Shown: piece after piece, positions 9,659-19,553 of the stretch
Position numbering within the stretch: position 1 is the stretch's first letter
Layout of the letters: each line of letters starts with the position of its first letter
Notes under the pieces: model-generated
Seen by the model: only the letters and a program-made list of their open reading frames with translations
The model's database searches: none
What the model was told of the DNA's origin: nothing
Assembly (NCBI GenBank): GCA_937773775.1
Contig: CALJVL010000001.1
Coordinates: forward strand, 62,001-126,000
DNA from: an uncultured Flavobacterium sp.
GTDB taxonomy: Bacteria; Bacteroidota; Bacteroidia; Flavobacteriales; Flavobacteriaceae
DNA length: 64,000 bases
Direction of reading: 5' to 3'
Program-made: the position numbers and the translations under genes

Positions 9659-10126
9659 ATGATTAACTGGTACGTAGTCTATACAAAACCGAAATGGGAA
9701 AAAAAAGTAGCTGAGCAATTAACTGCGTTCGGTGTTGAATGTTATTGCCCATTAATCACAGTAGTGCGTCAATGGTCAGACCGAAAGAAAAAAGTTGAAT
9801 TGCCTCTTTTTAATTCCTACGTATTTGTTCAGCTAGAGGAAAAAGATAGAAATTTAGTATTCCAATCTGCAGGAGTGGTGCGTTACCTATTCTGGTTAGG
9901 GAGCCATGCCATTGTTAAGGATTATGAGATTGATACTATCAAAAAGTGGCTAAGCAGTCCTGAGAAATGCGATGTTTCGTTAGCGGCCTTTAAAATTGGT
10001 GATAAAATCATATTAGAATCTGGTCCCTTCGTCACGCAGGAGGCTACTGTTCAAGAAATCAAAAACACTCATTATGTTCTGGTGTTGGAATCTTTGGGCT
10101 GTACCTTAAAAATGGATTTGAAGTAA
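9659..10126 (+). CDS. NusG-family (UpxY-like) transcription antiterminator
   Basis: This 155-aa protein has a NusG N-terminal (NGN) domain at about residues 1-100 (NWYVVYTKPKWEKKVAEQL, then LPLFNSYVFVQL) and a KOW-like C-terminal part at about 110-155 (FKIGDKIILESGPF). Specialised NusG paralogues such as Bacteroides UpxY and RfaH bind a leader sequence and let RNA polymerase read through long polysaccharide operons. It stands alone, with long non-coding DNA on each side, directly upstream of a strong promoter at 10.54 kb; this fits the usual first-gene position. It is shorter than housekeeping NusG in this phylum, as expected for a specialised paralogue. That its target is the operon starting at 12.1 kb is inference. 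Confidence 0.88.
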   Translation: MINWYVVYTKPKWEKKVAEQLTAFGVECYCPLITVVRQWSDRKKKVELPLFNSYVFVQLEEKDRNLVFQSAGVVRYLFWLGSHAIVKDYEIDTIKKWLSSPEKCDVSLAAFKIGDKIILESGPFVTQEATVQEIKNTHYVLVLESLGCTLKMDLK

Positions 10127-10536
10127 ATTTACAATTGTTTTTTTTATATTCTTTTCACAGCAGTGGGTATTAAGCACGAAAAAAGTCGGTGGATTAAAGT
10201 CTAAAAACTGGAACTCGTTGCTATTTAGTTAAACGTCTAAAATTTAGTAATGTATTTTTTTTTATTTTCTCTTATTTTTTTTGAGACCTTAGTTTCGTTA
10301 GAAAGGGACTTGAGTTTCGTAACAATTACTGGTATCCAAGGATAGAAAAAGTAGGCGTGAAAAAAAAATACGATTTAAAAAAAAATGGTTTTTAGGGAAT
10401 TTTAAGTCTCACCTAATTAGGTGATATTTCTATTTTTTTAAATTTTTAAAGCTAATTTTAACATCTGTTAACCAACAGCCTACACTTTTTTTATGCTTTT
10501 AGTCATCTTTTTTAAGTCTTTAACAAGAAAAGTCGT
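10127..10536. other. Non-coding leader/regulatory interval with a perfect palindrome
   Basis: No gene is visible between the antiterminator gene and the promoter at 10.54 kb. The stretch is A/T-run rich and holds CACCTAATTAGGTG at 10410-10423, a perfect 14-bp palindrome of operator-like size. A candidate recognition element for the UpxY-like protein could lie here, but I cannot define one. Confidence 0.45.
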
Positions 10537-10568
10537 TTTGACATGACGATTTAAAGTTGTTATATTTG
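10537..10568 (+). promoter_or_regulatory. Strong promoter now separated from its operon by an IS
   Basis: TTTG (10537-10540), 20-nt spacer and TATATTTG (10561-10568) match the Bacteroidetes consensus. The left target duplication of the downstream IS (10564-10572) begins inside the -7 box, so the element sits at or just after the expected transcription start. The original downstream sequence resumes at 12036. Confidence 0.72.
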
Positions 10569-10591
10569 CAGACATTGTTGTCCGATAAAAA

Positions 10592-10615
10592 AAGAAGCCA
10601 AATTAATGGCTTCTT
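10592..10615 (+). terminator. Hairpin just inside the left end of the IS
   Basis: AAGAAGCCA-AATTAA-TGGCTTCTT is a perfect 9-bp stem with a 6-nt loop between the left inverted repeat and the transposase start. Such hairpins commonly stop or sequester transcripts entering the IS from outside. Here that would include transcripts from the strong promoter at 10.54 kb. Confidence 0.6.
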
Positions 10616-10654
10616 AAAATAATCGTAATTTAGAGTTGCAAAATTCAAATAACG

Positions 10655-11875
10655 ATGGGTAAAAATAAGTATTTTTCGACTAAGTCTGTTTTCGGACAGC
10701 TAATTTCTTTAATAGATGATTCAATGATTCAGAAAGCTGTTGAGAAATATAATTCAGACAGATATGTAAAACGCTTCAAGAGTCAAGATCATTTATTTAG
10801 TATGATTTTTTGTTGCATAGAAAAGTGCAACTCTTTACGAGAAGTATCTGGGGGAATGCTTGGTTTGTCTGGCAAAGAAGAAACTGTTAGAATCAACTCT
10901 CTTCCCAAAAAGAGTACTTTGGCGGATGCCAACAAGGGGCGCAAGGTTGAGTTTTTTGAAGAAATTTACAACAATTTACTTCAGAAATATAGCTTCGTTT
11001 TATCGGACAGTCGGATTAAAGAAGCTTTGAAGAAGAATGTTAAGATTGTAGATAGCACCACAATAAGCTTGTTTAAAGATATATTAAAATGTGTTGGCAG
11101 AAAGTCTGTTGACGGAAAAAGTAAAGGAGGAATTAAATCGCATAGTGTGATAAATGTCGATGAAAAAGTACCCAGTTTAGTTTGGTTCACATCAGCCACA
11201 ACGCATGATCATCAGTTTTTGAAAAGACTAAAATGCGATGAACATACCGTTTATATATTTGACAAAGGATACAATGATTACAAAGCTTTTGAGCATTTTA
11301 CAAATCAAAAAACAGGTTTTGTAACCCGAATAAAAGAAAATGCGAAATTTGAAGTAACACAAAAAAATGACATTCCAGGAAACATTCACAGCGGTGTTTT
11401 ATCGGACGAAATCATTGAAGTTGAAGTCAATAAAGAAGGCGTAAAAACCACTTTGAAATTAAGAAAAATAAAGTACTATGACAGAGAACACAAAAGAAGC
11501 TTTGAGTTTATTAGTAATTTGTTTGACTTCAGAGCAGACACAATAGCTGCACTTTATAAAATACGTTGGCAGATAGAGCTTTTGTTCAAACAAATTAAGC
11601 AAAATTTTCCACTAAAATATTTTTTAGGAGACAATGAAAACGCTATTAAAATCCAAATTTACTGTGTTCTAATAGTAAATCTATTGCTAGGCGTGGTAAA
11701 GAAAAGCTTGAAACGACAATGGTCTTTCTCGAATTTAGTTAGTTTTTGTAGAATTCATTTATTCAATTACATTCACCTAACTAAGTTTTTAGAAAGTCCT
11801 GAAAAAGACTGGGAATTAAATATTCAAAGCTATGGTCAATTAGGTTTGTTTGATGATTATTTAGCAACCGGATAA
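10655..11875 (+). CDS. IS4-family transposase
   Basis: This 406-aa DDE transposase carries the IS4 signatures. The first Asp is in NVKIVDSTTISLF (about residues 128-140), the second in YIFDKGYNDY (about 200-209), and the Y-(2)-R-(3)-E-(6)-K motif is YKIRWQIELLFKQIKQ (about 303-318). N-terminal and C-terminal regions are both present and no frameshift is seen, so the protein may be active. It is the only gene of the IS. Its family relation to the transposase at 30.4 kb is clear from the same motifs, but the two proteins are only distantly similar and their inverted repeats differ. Confidence 0.95.
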   Translation: MGKNKYFSTKSVFGQLISLIDDSMIQKAVEKYNSDRYVKRFKSQDHLFSMIFCCIEKCNSLREVSGGMLGLSGKEETVRINSLPKKSTLADANKGRKVEFFEEIYNNLLQKYSFVLSDSRIKEALKKNVKIVDSTTISLFKDILKCVGRKSVDGKSKGGIKSHSVINVDEKVPSLVWFTSATTHDHQFLKRLKCDEHTVYIFDKGYNDYKAFEHFTNQKTGFVTRIKENAKFEVTQKNDIPGNIHSGVLSDEIIEVEVNKEGVKTTLKLRKIKYYDREHKRSFEFISNLFDFRADTIAALYKIRWQIELLFKQIKQNFPLKYFLGDNENAIKIQIYCVLIVNLLLGVVKKSLKRQWSFSNLVSFCRIHLFNYIHLTKFLESPEKDWELNIQSYGQLGLFDDYLATG

Positions 11876-12129
11876 AATTCGATAGAACAAGCCAAAAATT
11901 ATATTTTTTAGTACATCGAATTCTCAAGAAAGTAGTAGAAAACAAGCTGAACTAGGTTAAAACCTCGTTAAGCCTTGAAAAATAAAGAAAAAATAACGTT
12001 CCGATTATTTTTATCGGACAACAATGATTTGCAGACATAAATTCAGAATATTTTCTACCATTTTTGTGGGTTGGGAAAGCGAAGCCGTGGAAGATAGTTA
12101 ACAATTTTGTCAATTTTTTTAGATTATAG

Positions 12130-13413
12130 ATGATTCAAAAATTAAAAATAGCGGTTATTGGTCTGGGGTATGTTGGTTTGCCATTGGCACGATTATTCGC
12201 CACAAAACATGCCGTAATTGGGTTTGATATCAATGAATCTCGAGTGGCAGAATTGAAATCAGGTCATGATGCGACACTTGAAATCGATTCGATTTCTTTG
12301 TCCAAGGTCTTGCTGGAAAAAACAAGCTCCGCAGTTGGATTGTATTGCACTTCAATTTTAGAGGAAGTAGCAGATTGTAGTTATTATGTGGTTACAGTTC
12401 CCACGCCAGTCGATAAAAACAATCGTCCTGATCTGACTCCTTTATATAAAGCGTCTGAAACAGTTGGGAAATTATTGAAAAAGGGAGATATTGTCATTTA
12501 TGAATCGACAGTATATCCAGGTGTAACGGAGGACGAGTGCGTGCCTGTATTAGAAAGAGTAGCCGGACTAAAATTCAATGTTGATTTTTTTGTGGGGTAT
12601 TCCCCAGAAAGAATTAATCCAGGGGATAAAGAGCATACGATAGATAAGATTTTAAAGGTCACTTCAGGTTCTACAGCTGAAACAGGCCAAAAAGTAAATA
12701 AACTGTACCAATCCGTAATTACGGCTGGTACCCATCTAGCGCCATCTATCAAAGTGGCCGAGGCAGCAAAGGTAATTGAGAATTCGCAACGAGATATCAA
12801 TATTGCTTTTGTGAATGAGTTATCCAAAATATTCAATTTACTGAATATTGATACTCAGGCCGTATTAAAGGCCGCCGGAACCAAATGGAATTTTCTTCCC
12901 TTTAAGCCGGGTTTAGTAGGAGGTCATTGTATTGGAGTAGATCCTTATTATCTAGCTCAAAAAGCGCAAGAAATGGGCTATCATCCAGAAATCATTTTGG
13001 CTGGAAGACGTTTGAATGACAGTATGGGGGAATATGTCGCTTCCCAAATTGTGAAGTTAATGATTAAGAAGGGGATTTCAGTGAATGGAGCGGCACTCTT
13101 GATGCTTGGAATTACTTTCAAAGAGAATTGCCCAGATGTTCGCAACACTAAAATTGTGGATGTTATCGCAGCCTTAAGCGATTACGGCATCACCGTTACC
13201 ATATACGACCCTTTGGCCAGTCCCGAAGCAGTCAAAAAAGAATACAAATTAGTTACCTTAAATACAGTTCCCAATCAAAAGTTTGATGCAGTAGTTTTGG
13301 CTGTGGCACACACCGAATTTTTAGACTTAGATTTATCGCAGTTACAAAATAAAAAGAGCCTTTTATACGATGTAAAAGGAGTTTTGGGTGATAATGTAGA
13401 CGGAAGATTGTAA
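12130..13413 (+). CDS. wbpO: UDP-N-acetyl-hexosamine 6-dehydrogenase, WbpO/TviB type
   Basis: This 427-aa nucleotide-sugar dehydrogenase starts with the NAD motif IGLGYVGLPLA (residues 10-20) and has VVTVPTPVD, the substrate segment YESTVYPGVTED and the catalytic cysteine in GGHCIGVDPYYLA (about Cys267). This set, in particular YSPERINPGDKEHT, is characteristic of the TviB/WbpO group, which oxidises UDP-GlcNAc or UDP-GalNAc to the uronic acid. With the WbpP-like epimerase at 5.9 kb it would give UDP-GalNAcA. The IS at 10.6 kb separates it from the promoter just upstream, so its expression may now depend on the IS or on weak read-through. Heptamer-periodic DNA follows the stop. Confidence 0.88.
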   Translation: MIQKLKIAVIGLGYVGLPLARLFATKHAVIGFDINESRVAELKSGHDATLEIDSISLSKVLLEKTSSAVGLYCTSILEEVADCSYYVVTVPTPVDKNNRPDLTPLYKASETVGKLLKKGDIVIYESTVYPGVTEDECVPVLERVAGLKFNVDFFVGYSPERINPGDKEHTIDKILKVTSGSTAETGQKVNKLYQSVITAGTHLAPSIKVAEAAKVIENSQRDINIAFVNELSKIFNLLNIDTQAVLKAAGTKWNFLPFKPGLVGGHCIGVDPYYLAQKAQEMGYHPEIILAGRRLNDSMGEYVASQIVKLMIKKGISVNGAALLMLGITFKENCPDVRNTKIVDVIAALSDYGITVTIYDPLASPEAVKKEYKLVTLNTVPNQKFDAVVLAVAHTEFLDLDLSQLQNKKSLLYDVKGVLGDNVDGRL

Positions 13414-13733
<320 letters not shown>

Positions 13734-14081
13734 ATGGAATCCAATTTAGAGGTGTGGAAAACAGCGCATCAATTAACATTGAGCGTATATAAGCTTACTC
13801 AAAACTTCCCTAAGTCGGAGCAATTTGGTCTTACAAGTCAAGTGAGAAGAAGTGCCGCCAGCGTTCCTACTAATATAATCGAAGGCCAAGCCAGACAATA
13901 TAAAAAGGAATTCGTCCAGTTCTTGTACATTTCAAAAGGTTCTTTGGAAGAAACAAATTATCATTTATTTTTATCGAAGGAATTGGGATACATCTCAGAG
14001 GATGACTATAAAATGCTATCTGAATTATGCACAAGAATAAAAATGATGTTGTATAAATTGATAAAGTCCTTAAGCGTCTAA
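13734..14081 (+). CDS. Four-helix-bundle protein (intervening-sequence protein family), copy A
   Basis: This 115-aa all-helical protein starts MESNLEVWKTAHQLTLSVYK, followed by the family signature LTSQVRRSAASVPTNIIEGQ (about residues 31-50) and two more amphipathic helices. The amino-acid sequence is identical to copy B at 14.28 kb; I count two synonymous base differences near the start. It is a stand-alone gene between a nucleotide-sugar dehydrogenase and manC, bounded on both sides by heptamer arrays. No function is known; the family relationship to rRNA intervening-sequence proteins suggests RNA binding, which is inference. Confidence 0.9.
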   Translation: MESNLEVWKTAHQLTLSVYKLTQNFPKSEQFGLTSQVRRSAASVPTNIIEGQARQYKKEFVQFLYISKGSLEETNYHLFLSKELGYISEDDYKMLSELCTRIKMMLYKLIKSLSV

Positions 14082-14278
<197 letters not shown>

Positions 14279-14626
14279 ATGGAATCCAATTTAGAGGTGT
14301 GGAAAACAGCGCATCAATTAACATTGAGCGTATATAAGCTTACTCAGAACTTCCCGAAGTCGGAGCAATTTGGTCTTACAAGTCAAGTGAGAAGAAGTGC
14401 CGCCAGCGTTCCTACTAATATAATCGAAGGCCAAGCCAGACAATATAAAAAGGAATTCGTCCAGTTCTTGTACATTTCAAAAGGTTCTTTGGAAGAAACA
14501 AATTATCATTTATTTTTATCGAAGGAATTGGGATACATCTCAGAGGATGACTATAAAATGCTATCTGAATTATGCACAAGAATAAAAATGATGTTGTATA
14601 AATTGATAAAGTCCTTAAGCGTCTAA
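14279..14626 (+). CDS. Four-helix-bundle protein, copy B (tandem duplicate)
   Basis: The protein is identical to copy A 545 bp upstream, so the unit of gene plus leader was duplicated in tandem. Two synonymous substitutions (in the codons around CAAAACTTCCCTAAG versus CAGAACTTCCCGAAG) show that the copies have started to diverge while the protein stayed unchanged. It is followed by a third copy of the hairpin and array that leads into manC. Retention of two identical intact proteins suggests either a recent duplication or selection. Confidence 0.9.
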   Translation: MESNLEVWKTAHQLTLSVYKLTQNFPKSEQFGLTSQVRRSAASVPTNIIEGQARQYKKEFVQFLYISKGSLEETNYHLFLSKELGYISEDDYKMLSELCTRIKMMLYKLIKSLSV

Positions 14627-14909
<283 letters not shown>

Positions 14910-15917
14910 ATGGAAAAGAATCATTTAATCACCCACGTCATTCTCACAGGAGGAGTAGGAAGCCGGTTATGGCCTTTGTCACGCAAAAGTCAACCAAAGC
15001 AATATCTCGACATTTTTGATGGTAAATCATTATTTGAAATGACCGTGGATCGGAATCGTAATATAGCCGATAAAGTGATGGTCGTAGGGAATATTGATAA
15101 CTGTCATCTGAGCAGAAATATTTTAGAAAAGACAAATACTGAATATACAGATATTATTGAATCGACGCCAAGAAATACAGCTGCAGCAATTGCTTTTGCC
15201 GCTTTTGCCGCTGATCATGATGATATTCTAATTGTTACTCCATCAGATCATATTATTGACGATATGGAAGCCTATGAAATGGCAATCGAGGAAGCGGTAG
15301 AAAAAGCATCTAAGGGGTACATTGTTACTTTTGGAATTGTGCCCACCAAACCGGAAACGGGATATGGGTACATAGAGCGCAAAGGGGACGATGTGATTTC
15401 TTTTCGTGAAAAACCCAATCAAGTATCTGCAAGAGATTTTATAGCCAAAGGAAATTTTCTTTGGAACAGCGGAATGTTTTGCTTTAAAGCAAGCGTTTTA
15501 TTGGAAGAATTGAAAGCTTTTCATCCTGAAGTTTATGAAAAATCAAAATTGGTTTGGGAAAACAACAGCAATGGGAATTTAGATTTGGATTTATCTATGG
15601 ATATTCCTTCCATCAGCATTGATTATGCAGTGATGGAACGCTCAAAAAAAATTAAAGTGGTTTCCTCTCAATTTTCCTGGTCAGATTTAGGTTCTTTTGA
15701 ATCGGTATATGACTATTTGATTACTATTGGTCACTCGGTTGATGAAAACGGAAACATGGTGATTGGTACTAACAATTACACGGCCTTTATTGGTGTTAAA
15801 GACACGATTTTCGTTTATACGCCTACCGCCAATTTAATTTTGAAAAAAGAATTCTCACAAGATGTCAAAAGTGTCTATAATGCGCTGGCAAGGGACAATT
15901 CAGATTTATTGAATTAA
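14910..15917 (+). CDS. manC: Mannose-1-phosphate guanylyltransferase (single-domain)
   Basis: It makes GDP-mannose from GTP and mannose-1-phosphate. This 335-aa protein has the signature VILTGGVGSRLWPLSRKSQP (about residues 11-30) followed by KQYLDIF, then VTPSDH, the PETGYGYIE segment and FLWNSGMF. It ends after the left-handed helix region, without the C-terminal mannose-6-phosphate isomerase domain of 480-aa ManC/AlgA proteins; this short form is common in Bacteroidetes. No phosphomannomutase is visible in the window. A gmd remnant at 18.5 kb suggests that GDP-mannose was once converted further to a GDP-deoxyhexose. Its leader is a 31-unit heptamer array. Confidence 0.92.
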   Translation: MEKNHLITHVILTGGVGSRLWPLSRKSQPKQYLDIFDGKSLFEMTVDRNRNIADKVMVVGNIDNCHLSRNILEKTNTEYTDIIESTPRNTAAAIAFAAFAADHDDILIVTPSDHIIDDMEAYEMAIEEAVEKASKGYIVTFGIVPTKPETGYGYIERKGDDVISFREKPNQVSARDFIAKGNFLWNSGMFCFKASVLLEELKAFHPEVYEKSKLVWENNSNGNLDLDLSMDIPSISIDYAVMERSKKIKVVSSQFSWSDLGSFESVYDYLITIGHSVDENGNMVIGTNNYTAFIGVKDTIFVYTPTANLILKKEFSQDVKSVYNALARDNSDLLN

Positions 15918-15969
15918 GAAGGCATAAATGTTAGTAGTATATGATGTTTAAATTTTTAAGTAAGAAATA

Positions 15970-17088
15970 GTGATAAAAAATTTAATAGTATTTGGAACTC
16001 GCCCTGAAGCCATAAAAATGGCACCATTGGTAAAAGCGTTTCAAAAAGAAACAGAAATATTTGAAACTCGTGTTTGTGTAACTGCACAGCATAGGGAAAT
16101 GTTAGATCAGGTACTGGATTTTTTTGAAATCAAACCTGATTACGATTTAGACTTAATGAAACCCAATCAGAATTTATATTCCTTGACTTCGGATATTTTT
16201 TTAGGGTTAAAGCCTATTTTAGAGGAGTTTAAACCAGACTATGTTTACGTTCATGGTGATACTACCACGACAATGGCAACGAGTATTGCTGCTTTCTATT
16301 CTGGAGCAAAAGTGTGTCATGTGGAAGCGGGTTTGCGTACACATGATAAATATTCGCCTTTTCCTGAAGAAATGAATCGACAAGTTACCGGTAGAATTGC
16401 TGATATTCATTTTGCACCTACTGTAACTTCAAAAGAAAACTTGCTTTCAGAAAACATTGCTGATTCGACTATATTAATTACTGGAAACACAGTAATTGAT
16501 GCGCTTTTACAAAGTTCAAATAAAGTAAATACTATTCAAAATGAAGAAATAGAGTTATTGAAAACTACCGTAGATTTTACTAAAAAAATAATTTTAGTTA
16601 CAGGACATAGAAGAGAAAATCATGGTGATGGATTCATTAGTATTTGTGCCGCTTTAAAAGAAATTGCTGTTTCAAATCCTGATGTACAAATTATTTATCC
16701 AGTTCATTTAAATCCTAATGTAAAAGGGCCTGTTTATGAAATTTTAGGTGATGTAGCTAATATTAAATTAATAGCTCCTTTGGCTTATCCCGCATTTGTT
16801 TGGTTGATGAATCAATCTACTTTGATCATCACTGATAGCGGTGGTGTGCAGGAAGAAGCGCCAAGTTTAGGGAAGCCAGTTCTTGTAATGCGAGATACCA
16901 CGGAAAGACCCGAAGCGGTAGAAGCAGGAACTGTTATTTTAGTGGGTACCGATAAAAATAAAATTGTTGATGAATGTAATAGTTTGTTAAACAACACAGA
17001 GCGTTACCAAATGATGAGTGCTTTACATAATCCTTATGGTGATGGTAAAGCTTGTGAAAGAATAGTGAATTATATCAAAGAAATTTAA
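15970..17088 (+). CDS. wecB: UDP-N-acetylglucosamine 2-epimerase (non-hydrolysing)
   Basis: It converts UDP-GlcNAc to UDP-ManNAc. The 372-aa frame starts with GTG at 15970, giving [20 protein letters not shown], the canonical N-terminus. Further marks are the HGDTTTTMA segment, [18 protein letters not shown], the catalytic-region GHRRENHG and [14 protein letters not shown]. The stop is followed 3 bp later by wecC, an almost universal pair for UDP-ManNAcA. From about here to 33 kb the DNA is visibly more AT-rich than upstream, as is common in transferred polysaccharide modules. Confidence 0.94.
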   Translation: MIKNLIVFGTRPEAIKMAPLVKAFQKETEIFETRVCVTAQHREMLDQVLDFFEIKPDYDLDLMKPNQNLYSLTSDIFLGLKPILEEFKPDYVYVHGDTTTTMATSIAAFYSGAKVCHVEAGLRTHDKYSPFPEEMNRQVTGRIADIHFAPTVTSKENLLSENIADSTILITGNTVIDALLQSSNKVNTIQNEEIELLKTTVDFTKKIILVTGHRRENHGDGFISICAALKEIAVSNPDVQIIYPVHLNPNVKGPVYEILGDVANIKLIAPLAYPAFVWLMNQSTLIITDSGGVQEEAPSLGKPVLVMRDTTERPEAVEAGTVILVGTDKNKIVDECNSLLNNTERYQMMSALHNPYGDGKACERIVNYIKEI

Positions 17089-17091
17089 AAC

Positions 17092-18318
17092 ATGAGTAAT
17101 CAAAAAGTAGTAACCATTGGGTTAGGTTATATTGGTTTGCCAACGTCTGCCTTAATAGCTAATAATAATATTTCAGTACATGGTGTTGATGTCAATCAAA
17201 AAGTAGTTGATACTGTTAATGCAGGTAAAATACACATTGTAGAACCAAGTTTAGATGAGGCTGTTGCTAAAGCTGTAGCTGCTGGATTTTTAAAAGCAGA
17301 TACAAAACCTGTTGAAGCAGATGTATATCTAATAGTTGTACCAACACCTTTTAAGGCTAAAAATGAACCAGATATTTCATTTGTTCAAGCAGCAACTAAA
17401 GCAATAATTCCATTTTTAAAAGAAGGTGATTTATACATTATTGAATCTACTTCTCCAATTGGAACAACAGAAAAAATGATGAATTTTATTTTTTCAGAAC
17501 GACCAGAATTAAAGGGAAAAATTTATTTGGCTTACTGTCCGGAAAGAGTATTGCCCGGAAATGTAATGTATGAATTGGTTCATAACGATAGGGTAATAGG
17601 TGGAGTTGATGAGGTTTCTACGCAAAAATCAATTGCTTTTTATAGTCAGTTTGTAAAAGGAGAATTGCATGCTACCAATGCTCGTACAGCAGAAATGTGT
17701 AAATTAACTGAAAACTCATCAAGAGATGTGCAAATCGCATTTGCAAATGAATTATCCTTAATATGTGCAAAAGCGGATATTAATGTTTGGGATTTAATAA
17801 AATTAGCCAACAAACACCCCAGAGTAAATATTTTACAACCCGGTTGTGGAGTAGGAGGGCACTGTATCGCAGTTGATCCTTATTTTATTGTTGCCGATTA
17901 TCCTATGGAATCTAAAATAATTGCTGCTGCCAGAGAAGTAAATAATTACAAATCGTTTTGGTGTGCAGAACAAGTTAAAACGGCAAAATTAGAATTTCAA
18001 ATTAAGCACGGAAGAAAACCAAGCGTTGCCATTATGGGATTAGCTTTTAAACCTAATATTGACGATTTAAGAGAGTCTCCGGCTAAATATATTGCTCAAA
18101 AAGTATTACAAGATGCTCAAGACGAACAATATTATATTGTTGAACCAAATATTGAAGACCATCAAGTTTTTAAAATAACAAACTTCAAAGAAGCTGCCGA
18201 TAAAGCTGATATCATTGTGTTTTTGGTAGCGCATAAGGAATTTAAAAACTTGGAAGTTTCAAAAGATAAAGTAGTAATGGATTTTTGTGGTGTGATGAAT
18301 ACTAACCAAGTGATATAA
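17092..18318 (+). CDS. wecC: UDP-N-acetyl-D-mannosamine dehydrogenase
   Basis: This 408-aa UDP-sugar dehydrogenase of the WecC group oxidises UDP-ManNAc to UDP-ManNAcA, using the product of the gene 3 bp upstream. The N-terminal NAD motif is IGLGYIGLPT. The segments VVPTPFK, ESTSPIGTTE, YCPERVLPGN and the catalytic cysteine in GGHCIAVDPYF (about Cys258) are present. It is the third distinct nucleotide-sugar 6-dehydrogenase in the window, besides ugd and the WbpO-like gene, each belonging to a different subfamily. It is followed by a degraded gmd remnant, so the original operon continued differently. Confidence 0.94.
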   Translation: MSNQKVVTIGLGYIGLPTSALIANNNISVHGVDVNQKVVDTVNAGKIHIVEPSLDEAVAKAVAAGFLKADTKPVEADVYLIVVPTPFKAKNEPDISFVQAATKAIIPFLKEGDLYIIESTSPIGTTEKMMNFIFSERPELKGKIYLAYCPERVLPGNVMYELVHNDRVIGGVDEVSTQKSIAFYSQFVKGELHATNARTAEMCKLTENSSRDVQIAFANELSLICAKADINVWDLIKLANKHPRVNILQPGCGVGGHCIAVDPYFIVADYPMESKIIAAAREVNNYKSFWCAEQVKTAKLEFQIKHGRKPSVAIMGLAFKPNIDDLRESPAKYIAQKVLQDAQDEQYYIVEPNIEDHQVFKITNFKEAADKADIIVFLVAHKEFKNLEVSKDKVVMDFCGVMNTNQVI

Positions 18319-18458
18319 AAAGGAATAAAAATCCACAAATTCATGCAGCAGGTCTTTGAAGTAGGGTAAATAATACCATGTGGAAGGTGCTATTGGCTAA
18401 AAAATTTACGAATTTGCTTGGAGCTACAAGTAAAGAACTAAATTTAAGAAATCAATAG

Positions 18459-18592
18459 GCTGTTAGAGATTTTGTACGAATGATTTTTGCAAAAGAGGAG
18501 TTGAATTAGAGTTCAAAGAATACGGTATAATGAAAAAATACATTGAAACTTATGTAAATCCAGAGTTTCAATTGGAAAATATAACAAATTAA
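18459..18592 (+). pseudogene. Remnant of GDP-mannose 4,6-dehydratase (gmd), C-terminal part
   Basis: Between wecC and the UDP-xylose synthase gene, two frames joined by a one-base shift near 18497 read AVRDFVRMIFAK and then GVELEFKEYGIM, ending YVNPEFQLENITN before a TAA. I recognise the order as that of bacterial GDP-mannose 4,6-dehydratase (TVREFIRMAF, GVELEFKGTG, NNPEFQL). The essential Rossmann part is gone, so it is non-functional. The about 140 bp between the wecC stop and this remnant contain no open frame and may be further decayed sequence. The assignment rests on my reading of a short stretch. Confidence 0.6.
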
Positions 18593-18595
18593 AAA

Positions 18596-19534
18596 ATGAA
18601 AAGAATTTTAATTACAGGAGGAGCAGGTTTTATAGGGTCTCATCTTTGCGAGAGATTATTAAATGAAGGAAATGAAGTAATTTGTATGGATAATTATTTT
18701 ACTGGAAGTAAAGCAAATATCCAACATTTATTGGGCAATCCGTTTTTCGAATTAGTTAGACATGATGTAACAGAACCGTATTTTGCGGAAGTGGATGAAA
18801 TTTATAATTTGGCTTGTCCTGCTTCACCACCACATTATCAACACAATCCAATAAAAACTATCAAGACTTCTGTAATGGGTGCAATAAATATGTTAGGCCT
18901 AGCCAAACGTGTTAATGCAAAGATATTACAAGCTTCGACAAGTGAGGTTTATGGAGATCCAGAAATGCATCCGCAACCAGAAAGTTATTGGGGAAATGTA
19001 AACCCAATTGGACCTCGTTCTTGTTATGATGAAGGTAAAAGATGCGCAGAGTCATTATTTATTAATTATCATAAACAAAATAATGTTAAGATAAAAATCA
19101 TTAGAATCTTCAATACGTATGGAACACGAATGAACCCTTATGATGGCAGAGTCGTTTCAAATTTTATCGTCCAAGCACTGAAAGGAGAAGATATTACGAT
19201 TTATGGTAATGGAAAACAAACTAGGAGTTTTCAATATGTGGATGATTTAGTTGAAGGGATGATTAGAATGATGGCATCAGATGATTCATTTACTGGTCCA
19301 GTAAATATTGGTAATCCAGGGGAATACACTATGTTAGAATTAGCTGAAAAAGTTTTGGAATTAACAAAATCTTCTTCTAAAATTATATACGAACCTTTAC
19401 CACAAGATGATCCTATGCAAAGAAAACCAGATATTTCATTAGCTCATAAGGAATTGAATGGTTGGGAACCTAAAGTTGAATTAAATGAAGGTTTAGGTAA
19501 TACAATTAATTACTTTAAAAAAATTGTGGTTTAA
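18596..19534 (+). CDS. uxs: UDP-glucuronate decarboxylase (UDP-xylose synthase)
   Basis: This 312-aa extended SDR has [10 protein letters not shown] (residues 7-16), the strongly diagnostic [20 protein letters not shown] and [19 protein letters not shown], the [11 protein letters not shown] segment, and the catalytic CYDEGKR (Tyr-x-x-x-Lys). [20 protein letters not shown] is typical of UXS. The enzyme removes CO2 from UDP-glucuronate, the product of ugd at 7.7 kb, to give UDP-xylose (or the 4-keto-pentose intermediate). Its start follows a gmd remnant by 3 bp. The length is normal for short bacterial UXS. Xylose or a derivative is therefore a likely component of one of the glycans. Confidence 0.93.
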   Translation: MKRILITGGAGFIGSHLCERLLNEGNEVICMDNYFTGSKANIQHLLGNPFFELVRHDVTEPYFAEVDEIYNLACPASPPHYQHNPIKTIKTSVMGAINMLGLAKRVNAKILQASTSEVYGDPEMHPQPESYWGNVNPIGPRSCYDEGKRCAESLFINYHKQNNVKIKIIRIFNTYGTRMNPYDGRVVSNFIVQALKGEDITIYGNGKQTRSFQYVDDLVEGMIRMMASDDSFTGPVNIGNPGEYTMLELAEKVLELTKSSSKIIYEPLPQDDPMQRKPDISLAHKELNGWEPKVELNEGLGNTINYFKKIVV

Positions 19535-19553
19535 TTAAAAACATAAAAAAACA

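Larger units (their letters stand above)
10573..12026 (+). mobile_element. IS4-family insertion sequence (1454 bp) with 9-bp target duplication
   Basis: The ends are perfect 19-bp inverted repeats: CATTGTTGTCCGATAAAAA at 10573-10591 and its reverse complement at 12008-12026. They are bracketed by the direct repeat ATTTGCAGA (10564-10572 and 12027-12035), i.e. a 9-bp target-site duplication. A single 406-aa IS4-type transposase gene fills the element and appears intact. The untouched duplication and perfect ends suggest a fairly recent insertion. Confidence 0.93.
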
